From: Cylindrodendrum hubeiense
Lineage: Eukaryota > Ascomycota > Sordariomycetes > Hypocreales > Nectriaceae
Length of the DNA stretch: 64,000 nucleotides
Direction: 5' to 3'
Assembly: GCA_014621425.1 (NCBI GenBank)
Contig: JAANBB010000002.1
Coordinates: forward strand, 65,001 to 129,000
The position numbers and the translations under genes were made by a program. Position 1 is the first letter of the stretch, and each line of letters begins with the position of its first letter. Below the pieces are notes generated by a model, which did not search any database, was not told the DNA's origin, and saw only the letters and a program-made list of their open reading frames with translations. Shown piece after piece: positions 10,864-22,974 of this stretch.

Positions 10864-12016
10864 CGCATTCGATATGTATGCTACCTACCTAGTAGACGTA
10901 TTAGTGGGGATTTCTAGTGTTGGTGAGCTTTACAGACAAACCTCCGAGGAATTTGGTGGTGAAGCTTGGCGCCAATCTCGCACATATGGACATGGAAATG
11001 GGCTGAACTTGACAAAGGGAAGGCAACGGAAGACTCGAGTTTCGTAGTGAGGCGGCAACAGAGCCGGTGTTGAGATCAAAGTCGACAAGAGAAAGGCGAC
11101 CGACCAAGCGGTCCAAAGCGGGGCAGCTGGCGCATCCTCAGGCAACCTTTATTACTGTCAGGCAACAGAGGTCACCGCTTTTTCTCGTACAAGCAAGTAG
11201 GGATTGATGCCTTGTCGCGAGACAAGATTGATCGCCAAGGTTTGTCTCCCAAGCGAAAGGGCACCTCCGCTTCGCCACGCTAGGGCCCGATGGTGTTTGT
11301 CGTCAAAATCATCTGAAAGAGAAGACTCAATTACTACGTGAGAGTAATAGCCGACTTTCTAATTCCTATACTACTAGAGTACTATTAGAGGTAGCTTCTA
11401 TTTAAGAATTAGATTCTGAAGGAAGCCCAGTTAGATTTCCACTCAGAATTCACGATAAAAACAGACGAACATCTGCAATATGCCATATATTTCACGTTTA
11501 AGTACGGGTAGATGTAAGGTGCAGTACACGCAACTGGAGCTAATACTGGTAGATGTTTTGGCCCAACGTCCAGAAGTTCTCTTACTGCAGTCACCTCGTC
11601 ATGTAAATGGCGAGGCTGTGAATTATAAAGAAATCCCAACCACAGTGTCTGTGCGGTAATATAACTTAGCGCCAGATGACCTTTCGTTTCAAAAGTTCAG
11701 CTGACGAAGGCGAGACATGAGAAATGCGAGCGAGCGTCCGCCCCAGTAACGCCACGGCGCCGCAGCGCCTAATCCTCGCAATTCATTTGTGCTAATTGTT
11801 GCTTAACCCCCAATCAAAACTGGCATTGGAGGACTCGTCCAATCCACACAGAAGGCTAAATTCTTACTGATTGTTGTGAGAGGTACTGGGCGTTTCGGAA
11901 ATAATCCAAGAGCGGCGCTAAGAAATATCATTTTCACTCGTCGATGCCTCATCGCCGCAGATTCGTGTTCTTGCATCTCATCATCAATACAGTGAAAATA
12001 AGAATACCGCTACACA
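10864..12016. other. Intergenic region
   Basis: This separates the FunK1 start (leftward) from the HET pseudogene start (rightward) by about 1.15 kb. It has an AT-rich centre near 11330-11640. No supported gene or clear regulatory repeat was found. Confidence 0.4.
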
Positions 12017-14780
12017 ATGGCAGCCCCAAAAACTCTGCACGATCGTAAAAACGATGACACTTTAGTGCAACTGGAGGACGCGATGAGAAGTGCATTCTTC
12101 ACCCCGGCTTCCCCGTCTCCCCCGCTGCCGGATCCTCGCACAGTTGCATTCAACAAGTCGGCAACCGGAGACCCATCCTTTATTGCGCAGGCCAGGCGAG
12201 ACTTGGAGCTATCTCGAAATTTGAGCCCGCAATGCGAAAATCCGGATCCGAAGAGCGAGTTCGATGCGATGGTTGAAAGCATATTTAACTCAATGCGGCA
12301 TACCCCTTTCAACGACGGCGCGAAGAAAGCCATAGACGGCATGGTGGAAACGATGAGAAATTTCCACACCTTTATAAATACACCAAAACGAGAACCGGGC
12401 CGAGAACTAGGCCTTATCTTCGGTGATCATCCAGCGGAAAGAGACCCCTACGAGACGATTTCGGCTGCCAAATCTTTCCAGGATGGCATACGCGAGGCAA
12501 TGAGCCATGTTGCACCTTCCGTTATCCCTGGTATGAAACAACTTCTTGAAGAAGTGCTTGATCCTACCTTGTTTGAACAAGTAGAGCCTGAGCCTCAGCA
12601 ACCATATTTGCCGGACCTCAGCTCCATTTACGAATTCGGCTACCAGGGCCTTGCAACTAAAACAACGATCCGGCTTCTGACATTTGTGGAGCATCCCAGC
12701 TCAGGTCGACCTCGACTGGAATCCCGTTTTCAATGCCCTCTCATATGTATGGGGGGATCATCGTCCTCCTATCACCCAGCAGCACAGCGCCAAGCGCGCG
12801 CAGCAGCACTTTCACATCATCTGCAATGGTCGCAAGACACGCGTTATATACAACTTGTTCTGCTTCCTAAGACGGCTATCAGTTGCATCGCCAGACGGAC
12901 CACTGTGGGGTGTAAGAGCTACCCCCATTTGGATTGACCAGATTTGCGTCAATCAATCGGACGACGCCGAGAAGGCGATTCAAGTGGCGATGATGAACCG
13001 AGTCTATTCGCAAGCTCAGACTGTAGTTTCTTGGCTTGGAGAGTCCGACGTTCACACAAACAGAGCTATCGGCGTTCTAGAGAGCCTAAGAAGCTTCCCG
13101 GAAAATCTGACTACCCATCTAGACTTTGACGTTACTTAGTTTGTTAAAAATACCCTGGATGATGATTGGCTTGCTCTCGGTGCTTTTCTGTCAAGGCCAT
13201 ACTTCCAGCGGGCTTGGATAGTGCAGGAGATAGTGCTGGCAAATGAGCTTATCTTGGTTTGTGGTGACTTACCAATATCTTGGGATGACCTGGTTCGCTG
13301 CTCTCGAATTCTCGAGGAGTCCGAGGCTTGGACGATGTTATCCCGATATGTCAGCGTTTTTCGACCAAGCGATGATCAAATGTTGTCCAGCAAATAAAGG
13401 TCACACCTCCGTTTTGGTGGGCAGCTTTCTGTTCTGTTTGAGGCCCGTAACACGATCAAGGATGTATCTGTGTCGCCCGAAACTCTGCTACTTCTCGGCA
13501 GGCAGTTTGATGCAACAATCACCGTGGACAATTTTATGCCATGGTAGGACTGGCTTGCCACCGACTCAAGGACTCTGTCCCGAAGAATTTTCCAACCATC
13601 GACTATAGCCAGAACCTCCGAGATGTAGCACTTGACTTCGCCAGGTATTACATTCAAACCTCAGGATGTCTCGGTCTTCTCTCCCAGGTTGAAGATTCAG
13701 CAAATCGAACACCAGAGAACCAGCATTTCCCATCATGGCTTCCAGATCCTTCAGCACCCCTGTTGCCTTTGCCCCTAAATATGCATGCTGGTCTCATGCA
13801 TGGCAAGTCCTCCAGCCATTGGAGAACAGGAGGGTCTGTCATATCACAGACACCGCCATTGATTGACGGCAATTTTCTTCGTGTTCAAGGGCAAAGACTC
13901 GGTAATATTGCGTGCTGTGCGGTACCATTCAATATTCTGATAGATAGTGGCGAATGGTTCCAGCTCTTCGACTTCCTCCATGAGGCGTCCAGCGTCAACG
14001 CTGGTAGTTTTAAATGTGGCGAAGCTACCTGGAGAACCCTTGTTGTATTGACTGATCCACCTTCAGAGAAAGGTACTTCTTCCCTTGACTTGGACCAAGA
14101 ATTCGGAGACTGGTGCATCTCGCTGCTACCATCAGTTCAAGACCCCAATAACAAGTTCACCAACGCATGGATGACCAAGACCATCCGAATGGCGTATCGA
14201 ATGGAGGACAAAAGGTTTGACATTCTAGCATTTGGCAAAGACGCTTAGTGCATGCTGGACATGGGCGGAGATCCAACGGAAGATGCCATAAAATCCACAG
14301 AGTTGTGGTTTGACACGATGAACCAGTTCGAAACAGACAACCGAATCAAGGATGATGACAAGGTGGTGAAGAGGTCGGAAAATTCACTTATCCGGCTGTC
14401 GCAACTCTCTGAGGACGATGTTTTTCCAGGTGCCGAGCGAATTCGTGCGACAGCTAAGCTCCTTGATCCTTTCTGTAAGGATTGTCCGGAGGTAAAAGAA
14501 ATCCGAGGTCGTGTTGATAGGTTCAAGGCGGCTCTCGGTATGAAATTGGACTCGAGACGCTTATTTTTCACAAACGATGGCCGCATGGGCATGGGGCCAC
14601 AGTCTCTGCTTGAGACAGACGAAATCTGGGCACGGGGGGGGAGCGGATGTCCCATTTGTCATACGGAAAGCCAACTCAGGAACCTTTCGGTTCATTGGAG
14701 AGGCATTTGTCCTTGGGATTATGCATGGGGAGGGTGCAGTCGAAGATCCATCGCAGCTGGTTGAGATATCATTGGAGTAG
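12017..14780 (+). pseudogene. HET-domain (heterokaryon incompatibility) gene, disabled
   Basis: Translation in shifting frames recovers a nearly full HET protein. It has an N-terminal extension (from MAAPKTLHDR at 12017), then TTIRLLTF, FNALSYVWGD, PIWIDQICVNQ, QAQTVVSWLGE, YFQRAWIVQEI, YAMVGLA, IDYSQNLRDVALDFARYYI, and a C-terminal module RRLFFTNDGRMGMGP ... VPFVIR ... FIGEAFVLGIMHGE ending VEISLE at 14780. Six lesions break it: a +1 shift near 12700, TAG at 13137-13139, TAA at 13395-13397, a shift near 13528 that looks like a lost A, TAG at 14246-14248, and a +1 shift at an eight-G run (14634-14641). HET domains trigger cell death on non-self recognition. This copy cannot encode a full product. 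Sequencing error could explain the homopolymer shift, but not easily all six lesions. Confidence 0.9.
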
Positions 14781-15187
14781 TGTATATTGTCAATTATCAG
14801 TCGACAATCTCCATTTCACATCTAACGCTACAACTCTCAGAGGCGAGACCATCTGATTTTAACCTGCACCAGTCCCGCTGATGCAAATGTATCTGGCGTA
14901 GAATTGGGTTACGGATATGCCATTTGGTGTTTTATTGACTCCCTGCATAATCGAAGTTGAACTATTGCGAACTATCTACTGGGCGGCTGGGTGCTCGCCT
15001 ACCAATTATACGTAACATTCAGTCATGGCCGGTGATAACCTCTAGGAGGCGATGGCAAATACAAATAGGCTGGTTTCGTTTCATTTCCATAAAGTTACGT
15101 GCCGCAGCATAGACGCTTACTATGTGTGATTACTGCAATACTACTTTCACATCCCTTTAATCACTTTGTGTATTTGAATAGATCAAA
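14781..15187. other. Intergenic region between convergent genes
   Basis: This is the shared 3' flank of the HET pseudogene and the membrane-protein gene. I see no gene. Confidence 0.4.
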
Positions 15188-17845
15188 CTATCTTGAAACA
15201 TGAATGTCATCCAGATGCCTATCATGGAGTTGTTGCCCTTGGGGCTTGAGCGGGAAATATTCCTGCGACTGTGAACCAGGCGGTGGTGTCTCACTGCTAA
15301 ACGGAGGTCCTCCCTCGCCACCTTTCTTTGCATGCCCGTGTGTCATCTCCATAACCTTTCCTCCGTTTATCTTACTCCAGTTCGAAGGCGACATGACAAA
15401 ATTGCTCGAATCAGGGTGAAAGATGGTGGTCAAGACGCGTCCAGCCGCAACTTGCTTCAGCCGGTGGCCTAATGCAGAGACACTGGACTGGCCAGTCACA
15501 ACGGATGCAGCAGTGAGAAGGAAGATTATCCCCATACACAGCAGTACCATGAATGCGGGGATACCAAAGGCCCAGCGGTACTTGACCCTGTGGACCACTG
15601 GGAGCACATTGATGCTCGCAGCGTCATCCGGGTCATCATTTCCAGCCCCAAGAACCCCCTTGGTTCCAACAATAGCCGAGGAAGCCATATCAGTCCAGAG
15701 AAGCTTCATGATACTGGAGACAGTGTCTGCCGAGCTCGAGAGTGTTTTCCATTTCATCCACAGACTCAGACTGTTCTTGGCGGTGAAGTCGAAGGGCAGC
15801 ACTGTGAAGTCCATCGAGGAAGAATAGGTAGCAATAGTTTGCATGGCGCCAATGGGCACGATAGAACCGGGAGTATTCATCAATGGCTGTTGTGTGTCCA
15901 AAATTTGAGCAGCACCTCCTTCTCCAGATCCCACCATGTAAAACGACGGTGCTCTGATAGTTGAAATATTCTGAAAATCTTCCAAAGCTGGATTCAGGAT
16001 GCCCCAGATAGGCTGCATTTGGTCGAGGGTGTAAAACCAATCCTCAATACCCCACAGGGGCATATCCTTCTCGTCTCGATACTTTTTATCTTCAATTTTC
16101 TGGATAACCAAGTTGTCTAGGGTTTCTTGTGTGCCGTTATAAAAGAAGGTGACTGTCTTGATGGTTGCCTTCACCGCTGAGGCGCAGGTGTAGAGTGGAG
16201 AGGACCATTTGCTGCCATCTTCGAATATTGCCCCAGGGCCATCGTCGAGTCGCTTCGGGACTCCCCGGATGATGTTGCATGCTACATACGTGTTGTTCAA
16301 CTTTATTGACGCATCGGATGCAGTTCCCTGGCATATTTGTCCTTCCGACACGTCAGTTCTAGAACATGAATGGTGATCTTGGGAATTGAGCGGAAATGGT
16401 CGCAGGTGTTTAGGTGCACTTACTTGCATCATCGAAATCTGCAGTGGTCACTCCGTAAGTGTTTGAATAAATCTGATCTCCATCATCTGCAGCGAAAGAA
16501 TCAATGAGGTGTGCACTGAAGTCATCAATAAGCCCCAGTGCCTTGTAGTCCGTTTGCACATCTTGCGGCTCATGTATTCTAAATGTTTTGTCAACCTTTG
16601 AGTCGATCCTTGAGAACAGTGTAGTTCCATTTGCTTTGTCCGTCGGGTCTGTGATATTCATCAAGAGCATGCTATTCTTGTTTGTGAGCCATGCTGATTG
16701 GTATGCCCGCGTCTTGAGGTCCGGTTTATTGAGTCCATTACGCTGATCCTTGGACGGGTCGGTTGTGTTCAAATTGACAAATCCACCACGGTCCGTAAGG
16801 GCCACGTTGGATATACTAATAGAAGCAGAGGCATCTGATACACTACCGACGGAAATAGAGAAATCGATAGTCGTATTGGTGTCGACGCACTCGACTTCTG
16901 GTTCTAGGAATAGGAGGTCTTCCGACCACATGACGCCTCTGCTGTGCCCAACTGGTAGTGTGTGGTTTCTCAGCCCAATCCTACCGTTCTTGCTATCGAC
17001 GACCAGTCCTTCGACAGCTTGGATGGAGTCATCAAGAGCAAAGGACTGTAGCAAACGGAAGGATCCGGATGCATAAGGAGTGCCATTATTGAGTTCCCGG
17101 TTATACTGGGTTGTTAATTGGCGCCATTCTATATCGAAGTAGTTTGAGATGGTAGTCTTGCGATCTTTCGTCCCACTTTTGTAGATCTCATAGAGCACAT
17201 TGGGAACGGTCGTGTTTGTGCCGTATTTTGAAGAGCAGTTGACGGAAAGACCATCGTCCACGAAGACCTCGACATCAGCCGTATACGGGCATGGTGCGTA
17301 GCAGGCGCTTGGATAGATGCACGTCCGGGTAAATGGCAGGCCACGTCGACGAGAGGTGCCAGAATAGAAAGCACTCGAATCTGAAGCATATTGAAAGGTG
17401 GCGGGGACGTATGTATCGTCAAGCTCATCTCTCTCATAAAGACCCAGAGGGGTGACAATACCGGCAATGGAGACAAGGATGGCAATCAAGGGGATGCTCA
17501 GGGTAGTCAGAAATATTGACCGGCGAACCCCACGGGTCTTGGCTGAATCCGCTTGAAGAAGCGACGGCCAAAATGAACTCTGCAGAAATTTTCCAGCAAC
17601 GGTCCTGCAAAAATTAGACGGAGGATAATTGAGAGCTATAGCCAGCGCACTAACCACGTAGCAGCAGTTTCGCGATCCCGTAGCTGCCCAGCGAGAATGA
17701 AGGTAAGGGCGGTGGGACACCAAAGCTGGGCTGTCCAGCAGGTCAGCAATTCCGTAGATTCCTTGTTGGCCAGATACCCAGACTCACCAACGACGATACC
17801 AAAGGCGATGATACCGGCGGCGTAACCCACCGTCAGTTCAACCAT
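15188..17845 (-). CDS. Large N-glycosylated integral membrane protein, unknown function (~822 aa)
   Basis: Exons in transcription order are 17845-17788, 17730-17655, 17604-16424 and 16341-15188 (2469 nt, in frame). A second acceptor at 16377 would give 12 more residues. Donors are GTGAGT, GTTAGT and GTAAGT. The joined N-terminus reads MVELTVGYAAGIIAFGIVV, a hydrophobic segment; a further one follows near residues 75-97 (IFLTTLSIPLIAILVSIAG). Next comes a long ecto-domain rich in N-x-S/T sites, with a Cys cluster CIYPSACYAPCPY, then a final transmembrane helix near residue 700 (FMVLLCMGIIFLLTAASVV). A roughly 100-residue cytosolic tail is rich in Gly, Pro and Gln. This family is widespread in ascomycetes without a known function. 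A role at the plasma membrane or cell surface is an inference from topology. Confidence 0.85.
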
Positions 17846-18360
17846 GGTGACGGAGGCGCGGGCAGACTGAGGCGCCTAAAACTCCAGACGCGAGGTTCAA
17901 GTCCGACAAGCAAACGGGGGAGCGATTGAGGTTGTTGAGACTTTTTGCTGGTGTGCACGCCATCGGGTACAGCAACCCGTAACTCAACCTTACGCAAGGA
18001 TCAGCCAAAGTTATTGCCAGGCTAATTCGACCTCACACATATGTGACGTTAATCCTCCAATCACTGCTGTAGTTGTCAGCCCTGATGTTCCAGCGGCTCT
18101 CAATCCCTGTAAGCTGTGCAGATACGGGCTGAAATAGCGCCCTGCTAAGGCCTATTTCAGCCTCCGGTTAGACAAAACCCCTGGAGAAGGATGAGCTGAA
18201 GTGGAAAGCTAGCCTGTTTTGGTGCCCGATGCGCCCTACGCCCAGGGTGGCGAAGCCTTAATACCACTTTGCGTGGAATGAGTTGGGGAGTTGAGGCATT
18301 ACCACGAAAGGCTTCAACTCACTCGGCCAGGCCATCTTTGAACCCTTCACATTCATCAAG
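17846..18360. promoter_or_regulatory. Divergent promoter region
   Basis: The stretch is 515 bp between the divergent starts of the membrane protein (17845) and the GPI-type protein (18361). It may serve both genes; no distinct repeated site was seen. Confidence 0.35.
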
Positions 18361-19039
18361 ATGCTGTCAATACAGGCACTCTGCGTCGCTGTTTTCAGTT
18401 TCTTTATTCTACAATGCGCAGCGCAAGACGACTCCATCTATGAGTATTGTCGAGGCGACGGATCGATATGTGCCGCGTCGAACAAGCTCGACAACACCTG
18501 TCAATCCAAAGGCAGTGATGCAGGCTATTACAAGTGTATCTGCGAGTCGGGATGGGTCCCGACAGTCCAAGCGTGAGTTACCAACGCCGTATTGATCGAT
18601 CTCTGAGATTCACCACTGACAAGTCTTCGACAGATGCGTTTTCTGCCTCATGACTCTTGAGGGGGCCGGAAATGATGAGGATGAGGCCAATTCAAGTATT
18701 TGTGAGGATGAAGGTGTTACCATAGCATCAATGCCCTCGAGTATTGTCTCGCAACAAGAGGCACGCAACAAGACCCTCGATGTGCCGGGATTGACCTCAT
18801 CCACAGACTCGGAGTCAATCACAATGTTCACAATGTCAATCACAGACTCAATCGACATGAGCTACACCACCAACTCTCACAAGCCCGTCACGTCAACAGT
18901 AAATGGAGGGCCGGCTGTGACGCTACCTGAGATGATAGCACCTACCGAAACAAGCGGGTCAATGGGTCGCAACACAGGAATTAGTCGGATTATCGCTGCC
19001 ACTTGTGCAGTCGTGTTTGCAGTCGTCATCAATTTATAG
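18361..19039 (+). CDS. Secreted Cys-rich protein with probable GPI anchor (205 aa)
   Basis: Two exons, 18361-18572 and 18634-19039 (618 nt), are joined across GTGAGT..CAG; the intron has a CACTGAC branch site. The protein has a signal peptide (MLSIQALCVAVFSFFILQCA). A small Cys-rich domain follows (YCRGDGSICAAS, NTCQ, YKCICESGWVP, ACVFCL) whose CxC..GW pattern is loosely EGF-like. A long Ser/Thr-rich region follows, suited to O-glycosylation, and the C-terminus is hydrophobic (IIAATCAVVFAVVINL). The order signal, Cys domain, S/T stalk and hydrophobic end is typical of GPI-anchored fungal cell-surface proteins. Its function is unknown. It is divergent from the membrane protein at 15188-17845, so the two may be expressed together at the cell surface. 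Confidence 0.82.
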
Positions 19040-19124
19040 AAAGCAGGCAGCTGACTCCAGAATGAGTACCGATAAATATACTCAATGATTTTATTGCTAT
19101 AGTTTTTACTCTATGCCATGATCG

Positions 19125-20225
19125 TTACACTTTCTTCATGCCCTTTTCCAGGGCCTCAATCAAGTGTCTGGCAGTCCTTGCAGCCGGTCCAGTGCGAGCA
19201 GTTTCGACCTCCTCAGAAAGGCTGACCCTTTCAGTCCACCAATGAAGCCAATATCCAGCCCGTGCCCCCTCCTCGGCATCGAGAAGCCCAATACTGACAT
19301 CAATAACGTGTGGTTGCGACCTGTCGTACCAAAACACCGATGCGCCACACCCACCGCAAAGCTCCCGCAGTACCTCTGGGGAGGATGCATAACTGTACAA
19401 GATGCCAGGCGGCAGAGTCGCGAAGTTCAAAGGAATTACCCGGGGTCCATTCGGTCCAGGGAAGTGGAAGAATATGTTTGATCGCGGAACAAAGGTCCAG
19501 GTTTGAATCTCAAACCCCGAAGCAAGACGGCAGGACCTACAGGCACATGTTCCGGCCATATACTTCGTCCCTTCTTGAATCCACCATTTTTTACTTGAAG
19601 GGTTTCGTTTGATTGAGTCATCCGTCGAGCAGTCCGGGTACATGAGATCGGGGAAGTTGGAATGGGGCAAATAGCTTGCGGCGTTTGGGCGGGTGATGTG
19701 GAACCTGACGGTACCGCAGGCACAAAATACTTGCAGAGATTCGATCTCCACAGGTTGTATTGGATCCACCACTGGCTGAGAGCCGTTTTGAAGACCCTCT
19801 AGCTTGTCCCCCTTGAAATCTGGGATCCAAATTGAGCTGCCCCCATCCTTGGTGTCGGAGACTTGCTTGTGCTTTGAGTATCGTGCACCTGTGGCATCGC
19901 TCTGAGGACCAACAAGGATTCCCGTAGCTATCTCCCATTCCCGACCCCCTTCGATGTTGTCGGCGAAGCGGAATACATGGCACCCGCAAGTGGAGCAGAA
20001 GTATCTTGCCGAGGTGGCAGAGGAATAAAAGTTCTTCAAGCTTCCCGACAAGACGGGTTCCGAGATGGGGTAATACGACGTACACAATAAGCCAGATGCA
20101 TGACGACAAGTATTGCAGTGACAGAGTGATAGACGAGTGTCTTCGAGATGCGTATCGTGTCTGGACTTGACCTCCTGGGAGACCGCACCACAGAAGCACG
20201 AGATTTGATAGATTTCAGGAGCCAT
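19125..20225 (-). CDS. Tandem GFA (CENP-V/DUF636) domain protein (366 aa)
   Basis: A single exon runs from ATG at 20225 to a stop at 19125. It has two zinc-binding folds of the GFA family (glutathione-dependent formaldehyde-activating enzyme-like, Pfam GFA). The first has CFCGAV, LCHCNTCRHASG and FCSTCGCHVFRF; the second has CACGTVRFH, GTCACRSCRLASGF and LCGGCGASVFWYD. The Cys pairs expected to bind Zn are present in both halves, so both may fold. The whole protein looks cytosolic. Members act on, or are named for, S-hydroxymethylglutathione formation, but many fungal double-domain members have no demonstrated reaction. The C-terminus (residues about 330-366) is charged and outside the fold. 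Confidence 0.92.
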   Translation of the reverse strand: MAPEIYQISCFCGAVSQEVKSRHDTHLEDTRLSLCHCNTCRHASGLLCTSYYPISEPVLSGSLKNFYSSATSARYFCSTCGCHVFRFADNIEGGREWEIATGILVGPQSDATGARYSKHKQVSDTKDGGSSIWIPDFKGDKLEGLQNGSQPVVDPIQPVEIESLQVFCACGTVRFHITRPNAASYLPHSNFPDLMYPDCSTDDSIKRNPSSKKWWIQEGTKYMAGTCACRSCRLASGFEIQTWTFVPRSNIFFHFPGPNGPRVIPLNFATLPPGILYSYASSPEVLRELCGGCGASVFWYDRSQPHVIDVSIGLLDAEEGARAGYWLHWWTERVSLSEEVETARTGPAARTARHLIEALEKGMKKV

Positions 20226-22974
20226 GATGAATGAGTGAGTGAGTGAATCGAGTATTGTAAGGGCAAGGCCTGCTTTATAAGATGATAAACAGTTTGGATT
20301 TATAAGCTACCTGAGACTCAACAAGATTGATTCACAGATTGGGATTTAAACTAACGGTCGATCGCCCGTCTCTTCGCGGAATGTCGGCGATAAGATGTCA
20401 CAGATGTGTGCTTAGACTAATTAATAATGCGGGGTAGCTCTTAATCTTCATTGAAGGGCCAAATACACATCACGAGCCAGTTATTTTTCAGGCAAATTAT
20501 GCTCTCTCGCAGGGCGTAGGGCGTGAACACTCCGCATTAGACCTTTCAAGCCACTTCGGGGAATGTCGCTCTTGCGCAGACCACGAGCCATGAATCATGC
20601 TGTTGTCGTGCCTTCTGCTGTAGTCACCTTCTGCGACATCAGGCTACCGGCATGATGCAAAGACTCGTCGTGAACCGCTGCGCCATGGATCAGGTCATCC
20701 GGCGAGTCCAATTCCCCAAAACACCATCTGCCATAAGAACGCCCAACCCCATTCTCGTGCAGATGCTGCTCATCACAAATCTTTGATCGGATATTCAGGT
20801 TTACGCCAGGCAATCTACCTTACTTTCCAAGTTCCTAGTGCACACTTTGAGCGACATCGCCTCATTTACCTGCTCATTCTCCATTGCCGGCTCAGTAACA
20901 GAGGTGTGATGGCCTTCAGATATGATGGAATCGCTGCTAGGGCAGATTTATAGTAAACCGAGTACAACGCGAGGCTAGTAGACAGCTGTTCCAGCACATC
21001 TAAATGGCTTTCAGGCCGTTGAATACTGATTCGTAGGATAATATCGGTCGCATTCAGGATCTACTCTATTCAAAGTTCAAATGTCAGAGCGCAAATTGCA
21101 ATTTAAACAGGCTCAGCTACCAGATAATAATCCTAAGCATGCGCAGGTCAGTCAAATCTTTACACAGACCATGACACTCGATTCTTGTCCAAGGCGAAAA
21201 TAGTAAACACACAAACGGGTTGACTTGATCAAGCTCCAAAGCTAACTTCACCCCTACAAGTTACTCCCCTTTTTAGCTCATGAGCCTCACAATAGAAACG
21301 GACACAACAGCTTATCGCTCAAGGCCAAGCCAAATACGAGCTAGTTATCTGCTTTCGAGATATTACAAAAGATAAAATAGCGTATGCCCTGCTGCAGTGT
21401 GAGGCACTGGCAGGAAATACCACGGCCGCGGTACAGGGTAGCGTTCTGTTTATGTTACGGGGGTCGTCACAATAGGTCTGGACTCAGAGAGATGCATCAG
21501 TGGTCAATTCAAGCTGCTAGCAGTATCCGCACAGCTAAATACAGTGGTGGCATTCCCATCAGCCCTAACCGGCCCCATCTGATAGTCCGGCATCGGGCTT
21601 GATGCTTCGTGGGTCCCCTACGTGACCTTGTGGCCCGCAACAGTTTATCACGAGCCGATTGTATAGGGTGAGCAGGTGGGTAGCATCACATGTTCCTTCT
21701 GTTGCGCGTCACAAAGACACTTCTGAAAATCAATGCCAGCTTATCTACCAAGCAATAATTAAAACTAAATGACGTGCGGTAATTAGTGCCCTAAGTGCGT
21801 TGTTCTACTACCGTATTATTATGTATCATCGCTCATTCGGATCGCTGTTGTTGTTATCAAGCTGGAATAGTGGATCGGCAAAGCTTACGAAACGGATGGA
21901 CGAAATTTATTATTGAAGTTTGTATTTCATAACTTGAATGATGATTGCACAATGTCCGCCTCTCAATAATTCGTCGCTGACACTGTTAAAGGAACGCATC
22001 CAGCAACGACCCACCGCGATGGTGTGTCATTGCACTAATAACTGGGTTATAAGCTACGGCCGAGCGTTCCGGGAACAATAACCTTGATCCCAACTTCGTG
22101 TAAGACGGTTTGGCATTTGGGTAGGTATGGATTCTCAAAAGATCCCCGCATTCCTTCGTCGTCCCACCAATGCGCAGCATGAAACTGTGACGGATGTAAA
22201 ACATGTTTCCGGTCATGATCCACATCTGCTGGACATGGTCCGGATGATGCTGTCATAATAGTTCCCACTCCTAGGATCTATTCCTTTCAATTTTCCGCAT
22301 GCACCTATCGTCAAGACTCTGATATCCGACACATGTGTTGATATATCCCATCTCGTGTAGAGGCCAATATCTCGGAGCTGGAGGGCATGCGTGCATGACA
22401 GGCCTACAAAAGCCTGAAGGATCGCAGGATCTGTCAAGACACGCCAGCACGTGGGTGAAATAAGCTCACCTTGGCGCTGTGTACTAAAGTCTCCGTGCTG
22501 AAAACAGGGGTCATGCCTCGATGTGGCGGCCGACCCGTGCGAAACATCAGTCAACAGCAGGGATCGGCCGCAGATCCGAAGCCAATGGTAGATCGGGAAG
22601 GAGGTATACACGTGAAACACTTGGCCAATCCTTCAGTAGAATAAATCCATCCCGTCTGTTCCCAGAGTGGAGGATGGGCCAGTAGAGGCATTGACATGGT
22701 GCTATACCACCTCATGCATTGGCTATCATCGCATGATGGACGTCGTGTAGCATCGTAAGACCAATGGAACCTCGACATGCTGATAGATGGCCCTGCTGAT
22801 CGACAACCCTGCGAAACTTGATCGTTGCAGAGATGTGATCTATACGAATCTACAAGAGTTTGTGGTATGTACTTAAGGTCTTGAGATGACCAGCAAGTAT
22901 GTAGCAGATCCAGTAGCAATACCATCTCTCATTAGGTTAAGCTACGAATCAAAATCCACGCTACAACTTTCACC
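20226..22974. other. Long gene-free gap
   Basis: The stretch is about 2.75 kb with no supported gene. Minus-strand frames at 22213-22620 and 22551-22925 overlap in different frames, lack recognisable motifs and have no clear splice pair. They could be remnants of a decayed gene. The last 300 bp are the promoter of the lyase gene. Confidence 0.45.

Noticed and set aside
16378..16423. Alternative 46-bp intron in the membrane-protein gene
   Set aside because: It keeps frame but lacks as good a branch site as the 82-bp version ending at 16342; kept as an alternative only.
17880..17910. Sequence GGTTCAAGTCC resembling a tRNA B box
   Set aside because: The flanking bases do not pair into T-arm or acceptor stems, and no A box lies at the right distance.
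22213..22925. Minus-strand frames upstream of the alginate lyase
   Set aside because: Overlapping, motif-free and no credible splice pair; at most a remnant.
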